Shown here piece after piece: positions 7,850 to 10,240 of a DNA stretch of 10,240 nucleotides (the stretch's first letter is position 1; every line of letters begins with the position of its first letter). Position numbers and translations under genes: made by a program. The DNA is taken from the NCBI GenBank assembly GCA_021781075.1, contig JAJXXN010000027.1:1-10240 (forward strand), read 5' to 3'. The notes below the pieces were generated by a model. That model had not been told where the DNA came from. It saw only the letters and a program-made list of their open reading frames with translations, and did not search any database. Source of the stretch: Acidobacteriota bacterium. Lineage in GTDB: Bacteria; Acidobacteriota; Terriglobia; Terriglobales; Acidobacteriaceae.

Positions 7850-7878
7850 ATTTAAACATCATTAAGGGCATGTTTCAA
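7850..7878 (-). promoter_or_regulatory. Candidate sigma70-type promoter of the receptor gene
   Basis: Read on the minus strand, TTGAAA (7878-7873) is followed after 17 bases by TTAAAT (7855-7850), giving a 5' leader of roughly 85 bases before the ATG at 7756. An overlapping alternative has TATATT (7884-7879) as -10, with TTGCAT 16 bases upstream as a poor -35. The AT-rich setting makes both plausible, and neither is strong. Confidence 0.35.
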
Positions 7879-8059
7879 AATATAGCGTGTTGGATAAAAA
7901 ATGCAACTCCAAAAACTGAATGGCGGACCTGAACCGAAGTCGCACATCACACCGGTATGCGGGCGCAAAATGAGCAAATTGAAATACATGCCGGATTCAA
8001 TCACATCGCAATGGCAGCGGAAAACAACTTCAATTGCGGGGCGGATCCATATAACTTCC

Positions 8060-8521
8060 TTATGCGGCTGCCGCCCCGATGACCCGGATGAGCAGCTTTC
8101 CGGTCTCATGGGTGAGGGTCACCTGCTGTGTTTTGACTGGGTGCCGCGGGTTATGGATTGCTTCGGGAAAAAGGCCGGATTGGGGCACGGCCATGTTGCA
8201 AGGCCTGGGCAGGGCGGATTTGATGGTACCGGCAATCATATTGGCGATTTCCTTGGCCGCATCCAGCGCGTCGGACTGCGTGACAGTTTCGGCCGGCTGC
8301 ATCAGCATGGCGGCGGTTGCGGTGATGGCCAAACCACCGCAAAGGACAATCTCAATGCAGCCATTCCAGGCGCCGTTGAGAAGCACGCAACCCACCACAT
8401 CTCCATTGCAGAGCATCAGTTCCGCGCCCAGCTCCGCGGGCTTGAGTTGCATGGAGAGCATCTGCTCCCAGAACTGCGAGCTGGCCTTGACGATGCTTTC
8501 TTCATCCAGTTCAAAAGTCAT
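8060..8521 (-). CDS. CheX-like chemotaxis phosphatase-domain protein
   Basis: The 153-residue cytoplasmic protein is made entirely of a CheC/CheX/FliY-type phosphatase fold. Its signature is D87-x3-E91-x2-N94 in DAAKEIANMIAGTIKSALP. In CheX the Glu and Asn of this helix insert into the active site of phospho-CheY and speed its dephosphorylation. Only one such motif is present, as in CheX rather than the double-motif CheC. After the helix come the family's G98, K101 and LP (104-105). The N-terminal part (about 4-75) supplies the expected alpha-beta half, with a VGCVLLNGAWNGCIEIVL strand pair. No che, CheY-like or flagellar gene is in the window, so the partner response regulator is unknown and need not concern motility. 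The ATG at 8521 has only a weak GAG upstream. The gene lies 132 bp after the Fnr-like gene on the same strand and may be co-transcribed. An unrelated role for the domain remains possible. Confidence 0.78.
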   Translation of the reverse strand: MTFELDEESIVKASSQFWEQMLSMQLKPAELGAELMLCNGDVVGCVLLNGAWNGCIEIVLCGGLAITATAAMLMQPAETVTQSDALDAAKEIANMIAGTIKSALPRPCNMAVPQSGLFPEAIHNPRHPVKTQQVTLTHETGKLLIRVIGAAAA

Positions 8522-8653
8522 GCGCGTCTCGGTGGGGTGGCAACACTGTCAAAGGATTTATCGGAGAACAAGTGCGGAAGATTGAGAGGGAAGGCGCAGG
8601 GAGGGGGACACACGTCATTAGGAAAAATTAAGGTAATTTGACAGGCGGGAAAA

Positions 8654-9367
8654 TCAGACGGTGAGTCGTTCGAGTTGCTCTGGCTTCGTAATGGTGATGC
8701 TGGCGCCACGGATTGCGATCCACTGGTCGCGCCGGAACTGGTTGAGAAGGCGGGTGACGGTCTCGCGCGAAGTGCCTGCCATGTTGGCGACTTCCTCATG
8801 GGTGAGGGCCATGGTGAATTTGAGTTCGGCGCGGCCGTTTGCTGTGGAGCGTGCCCAATCGAGGAGGAGGCGGGCGAGACGCCCGGCGGCGGAACCGGAG
8901 AGTGCAAGCCGCTTGGCATCGTGGAAAACGGTGAGGTACTCGCCGGAAAGCGACTGTGCAGCATGCATGCTGGCAATACCGTGACGGCCGAGAAAGTCAA
9001 TGAACTCCTGCTTGCGCATGGTTTTCACCTGGCAGCGCTCTATGGCCTCGGCGGTCACTTCATGGGAAACGTTGGCAAGCACCGCACTCAAGCCAAGCAC
9101 ATCACCGGGCCCGGCAAGCTTGAGGATCATGGTTTTGCCCTCGCGCGAAGTGGAGGAGATTTTCACCTGCCCGGAGCAGATGACAAAAACATTGCGTACC
9201 GTGTCGCCTTCTGAAAAAAGCTTCGCCCCGCGCGCCAAATTCATAATAATGCCAATGCGGTCGTAATCTTCCAGAGCCTCAGGCGTGAGGTTGCAGAACA
9301 TACGTAAGTGACGATTCTCGCAATTGATACAATCGTCCGCTGCGCGTTGTGGTTGGATGGAGCCCAT
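8654..9367 (-). CDS. Crp/Fnr-family transcription regulator with FNR-like cysteines
   Basis: The 237-residue DNA-binding regulator has the standard layout: a short cysteine-bearing N-terminus, a cyclic-nucleotide-binding fold (about 28-125), a long dimerisation helix (about 130-155) and a C-terminal winged HTH. The HTH reads LTHEEVANMAGTSRETVTRLLNQF at about 188-211 (recognition-helix residues R201, E202, T205, R206, intermediate between CRP and FNR). Numbered from the ATG at 9367, cysteines 13, 16 and 25 form C-x2-C-x8-C, and C112 sits where FNR has its fourth ligand. This suggests an oxygen- or NO-sensitive iron-sulfur cluster, though the x8 spacing is wider than the x5 of E. coli FNR. The cyclic-nucleotide pocket lacks the usual Glu and Arg, so cAMP binding is unlikely. 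The frame also permits a TTG start at 9373. Neither start has a Shine-Dalgarno sequence. The gene lies 132 bp upstream of the CheX-like gene and 132 bp downstream of the CNB gene. Confidence 0.88.
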   Translation of the reverse strand: MGSIQPQRAADDCINCENRHLRMFCNLTPEALEDYDRIGIIMNLARGAKLFSEGDTVRNVFVICSGQVKISSTSREGKTMILKLAGPGDVLGLSAVLANVSHEVTAEAIERCQVKTMRKQEFIDFLGRHGIASMHAAQSLSGEYLTVFHDAKRLALSGSAAGRLARLLLDWARSTANGRAELKFTMALTHEEVANMAGTSRETVTRLLNQFRRDQWIAIRGASITITKPEQLERLTV

Positions 9368-9426
9368 GGTCAAATATTCAATTACAAGTACAACTTTACA
9401 CCTGCCGACTACGGCTTGTACCGCCG

Positions 9427-9465
9427 AGTGGTTGAAAATTTTGCCCTTTCAGTGGTTGACGTTGA
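9427..9465. repeat. Nine-base direct repeat upstream of the Fnr-like gene
   Basis: AGTGGTTGA occurs at 9427-9435 and again at 9451-9459, 24 bp apart start to start, with a further TTGA at 9462-9465. They lie 60-100 bp before the regulator's ATG, where an operator or activator site would be. On the minus strand they read TCAACCACT. No symmetrical FNR box (TTGAT-N4-ATCAA) was found. Confidence 0.35.
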
Positions 9466-9499
9466 TGGGAGTAAAAATTCCGCCGGTTATGCGCGGATT

Positions 9500-9985
9500 T
9501 CACACAGCCCTGGCGCGGCGCAACTTGCTCATGCGCAGCAGCCAGACTGCGCCATAAGCGCGTGAAACCTCGCGGGCCAGTTCCTCCAGCAGGTGCATGC
9601 GCAGCGGCGGATATTGGCGAAATGCGTTTTCCAATGCAACCAAAGGCAACAGCAGCGCCGAACCCGTTGTTTTTGCCACCAGCGTGTACGTGTGGTGTTT
9701 GTCGCCCAGTGCGGCGGCAAGCTCCACCAGTTCACCGGGAGCACCGGTGGAAAGCAGCATGTGCATGCCCATGCGGTCGGCCCTGCGCGCATAGCTTCCA
9801 CTCACCAGGAGATAAAGGCCCGCGCACGTCTCATCCTGGCGGAAGACACACTCCCCTTCATCAAATTGCAGGCTCCGCGCAGATTCACCCAGTACCTGGC
9901 TGGTCTCCGGTGGGCACTCCAGCAATTGCGTCAAAGGGTGTTTAGAGTTGTGTTGTGGATGAGGTACTGCTGCCATGCCCTGCAT
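9500..9985 (-). CDS. Cyclic-nucleotide-binding-fold protein lacking an HTH
   Basis: The 161-residue protein matches the sensor half of a Crp/Fnr regulator only. Residues ~20-110 form the beta-roll (FDEGECVFRQDETCAGLYLLVSG, then APGELVEL) and ~112-150 a helix resembling the start of the dimerisation helix (ENAFRQYPPLRMHLLEELAREVSR). It ends in a short basic tail (LLRMSKLRRARAV) with no DNA-binding domain, and none is encoded in the ~130 bp that follow in any frame. The phosphate-binding cassette keeps G84-E85, but the usual Arg-Thr/Ser-Ala is replaced by residues around H98-T99-Y100, so nucleotide binding is doubtful. The start at 9985 is fixed by AGGGGAGA (9998-9991) five bases upstream. Both neighbours are on the same strand: a Usp gene 67 bp upstream and the Fnr-like regulator downstream. 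It may be a sensor or partner subunit, or a regulator that lost its HTH long ago. Confidence 0.78.
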   Translation of the reverse strand: MQGMAAVPHPQHNSKHPLTQLLECPPETSQVLGESARSLQFDEGECVFRQDETCAGLYLLVSGSYARRADRMGMHMLLSTGAPGELVELAAALGDKHHTYTLVAKTTGSALLLPLVALENAFRQYPPLRMHLLEELAREVSRAYGAVWLLRMSKLRRARAV

Positions 9986-10004
9986 CGCTCTCTCCCCTTT
10001 CCTT

Positions 10005-10034
10005 ACTGAAACCAGTTACAACCGTACTTTCAGT
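10005..10034. promoter_or_regulatory. Inverted repeat between the Usp and CNB genes
   Basis: ACTGAAA (10005-10011) and TTTCAGT (10028-10034) are perfect 7-bp inverted arms separated by 16 bases. They sit just upstream of the CNB gene's ribosome binding site in a 67-bp gap. This could be an operator or a leader hairpin; it lacks a T-run and is not a canonical terminator. Arms of 7 bp in a gap of this size can arise by chance. Confidence 0.3.
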
Positions 10035-10052
10035 CTTCGAGCCGGCGCATCC

Positions 10053-10240
10053 TCAATGGACCGCGGCGGCCTTCATGACCGGGGGAACACAAAGTACGGG
10101 AACCCTGGAACGTGCAAGCAGTGAGAAGGCCGTGCCATGAGGGCCTGGAGTCTCACTCGTGCGCTTGACGCCAATGACCAGTATGCTGGGGCGAAGCTGG
10201 CTGATGGCGCTGCCGATCACATCGGCAGGTATTCCGTCCT
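10053..10240 (-). CDS. Universal stress protein (UspA family), C-terminal end
   Basis: The last 61 whole codons of a gene that continues beyond the window are present, ending in TGA at 10055-10053. The frame shows the closing alpha/beta unit of a UspA domain: a helix with IGSAISQLRPS, the strand SILVIGVKR, the loop TSETPGPHGTAFSLL, and the final strand VPVLCVPPV, equivalent to the family's hGS-a-xx-vL-xx-a-xx-PVLvV. The ATP-binding consensus G-x2-G-x9-G(S/T) is altered here to G-V-K-R followed by HGT, so nucleotide binding is uncertain. Universal stress proteins are small cytoplasmic proteins induced by starvation, oxidants or low oxygen. The gene precedes the CNB gene by 67 bp on the same strand and may share its transcript. 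The N-terminus cannot be judged. Confidence 0.82.
   Translation of the reverse strand, partial: DGIPADVIGSAISQLRPSILVIGVKRTSETPGPHGTAFSLLARSRVPVLCVPPVMKAAAVH

Larger units (their letters stand above)
7757..8059. other. Intergenic region upstream of the receptor gene (no gene)
   Basis: About 300 bp, clearly more AT-rich than its surroundings, lies between the CheX-like stop and the receptor start; both genes are on the minus strand. It contains the receptor's ribosome binding site (7762-7770), AT-rich candidate promoter elements at 7850-7884, and a weak 6-bp inverted repeat (CGCAAT at 8007-8012, ATTGCG at 8033-8038). A short minus-strand open frame overlaps it but looks non-coding. No convincing terminator for the upstream CheX-like gene, and no known riboswitch, was recognised. 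Confidence 0.6.

Noticed and set aside
7852..8109. Short minus-strand frame (85 aa) in the receptor's upstream region
   Set aside because: No ribosome binding site, it overlaps the end of the CheX-like gene and the candidate promoter, and the translation resembles no protein.
8625..8639. AAATTA-AGG-TAATTT hairpin after the Fnr-like gene
   Set aside because: The six-base stem is entirely A/T and too weak for an intrinsic terminator, and the following T-run is only two bases outside the stem.
7901..8641. Plus-strand frame opposite the CheX-like gene
   Set aside because: Antisense to a gene with a clear family motif; no domain and no plausible ribosome binding site.
8546..8644. CTGTCAAA / TTTGACAG inverted arms at both ends of the gap between the Fnr-like and CheX-like genes
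   Set aside because: An 8-bp match 83 bp apart is not surprising by chance. The TTGACA it contains has no -10 at a usable distance from the CheX-like start.
10022..10099. CCGTACTTT and AAAGTACGG inverted arms
   Set aside because: One arm lies inside the Usp coding region and they are 60 bp apart; probably coincidental.

Overview
This GC-rich, densely coded 10.2 kb window most resembles a chromosomal segment of an acidobacterium (Acidobacteriota, probably class Terriglobia). That placement is an inference. It rests on a very large Oar-like TonB-dependent receptor with an N-terminal carboxypeptidase-regulatory-like domain, an expanded family in that group, on the mix of neighbouring genes, and on the composition. 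No rRNA, tRNA, CRISPR array, insertion sequence or phage gene was seen.

Layout. The left half (1-4251) is read on the plus strand: the 3' end of an acetate kinase gene (ackA), a heme A synthase (ctaA), a histidinol-phosphate-aminotransferase-like PLP enzyme with a clear twin-arginine export signal, and a secreted alpha/beta-hydrolase with a C-terminal extension. A perfect bidirectional intrinsic terminator (4266-4294) separates this block from the convergent minus-strand gene. That gene (7756 down to 4316) encodes a 1146-residue outer-membrane TonB-dependent receptor, preceded by a gene-free promoter region of about 300 bp. The right end (8060-10240) is a minus-strand series, in transcription order: the C-terminus of a universal stress protein (cut by the window edge), a 161-residue cyclic-nucleotide-binding-fold protein with no DNA-binding domain, a full-length Crp/Fnr regulator with four FNR-like cysteines, and an orphan CheX-like phosphatase.

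How they may work together. Heme A synthase points to aerobic respiration with a heme-a terminal oxidase, and acetate kinase to acetyl-phosphate/acetate metabolism. The right-hand group (Usp, sensor-only CNB protein, FNR-type regulator, CheX-like phosphatase) looks like a signalling/stress cluster, possibly responding to oxygen or redox state. The link between its members is inferred from gene order only. The left-hand genes have separate ribosome binding sites and gaps of 90-140 bp, so a single operon is not demonstrated.

The points most worth a second look are the Tat-exported HisC-like enzyme, the sensor-only CNB protein beside an FNR-like regulator whose gene has no visible Shine-Dalgarno sequence, the orphan CheX-like protein, and the repeat and hairpin structures in three intergenic gaps. 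No clearly new multi-gene system could be proven from the sequence alone.
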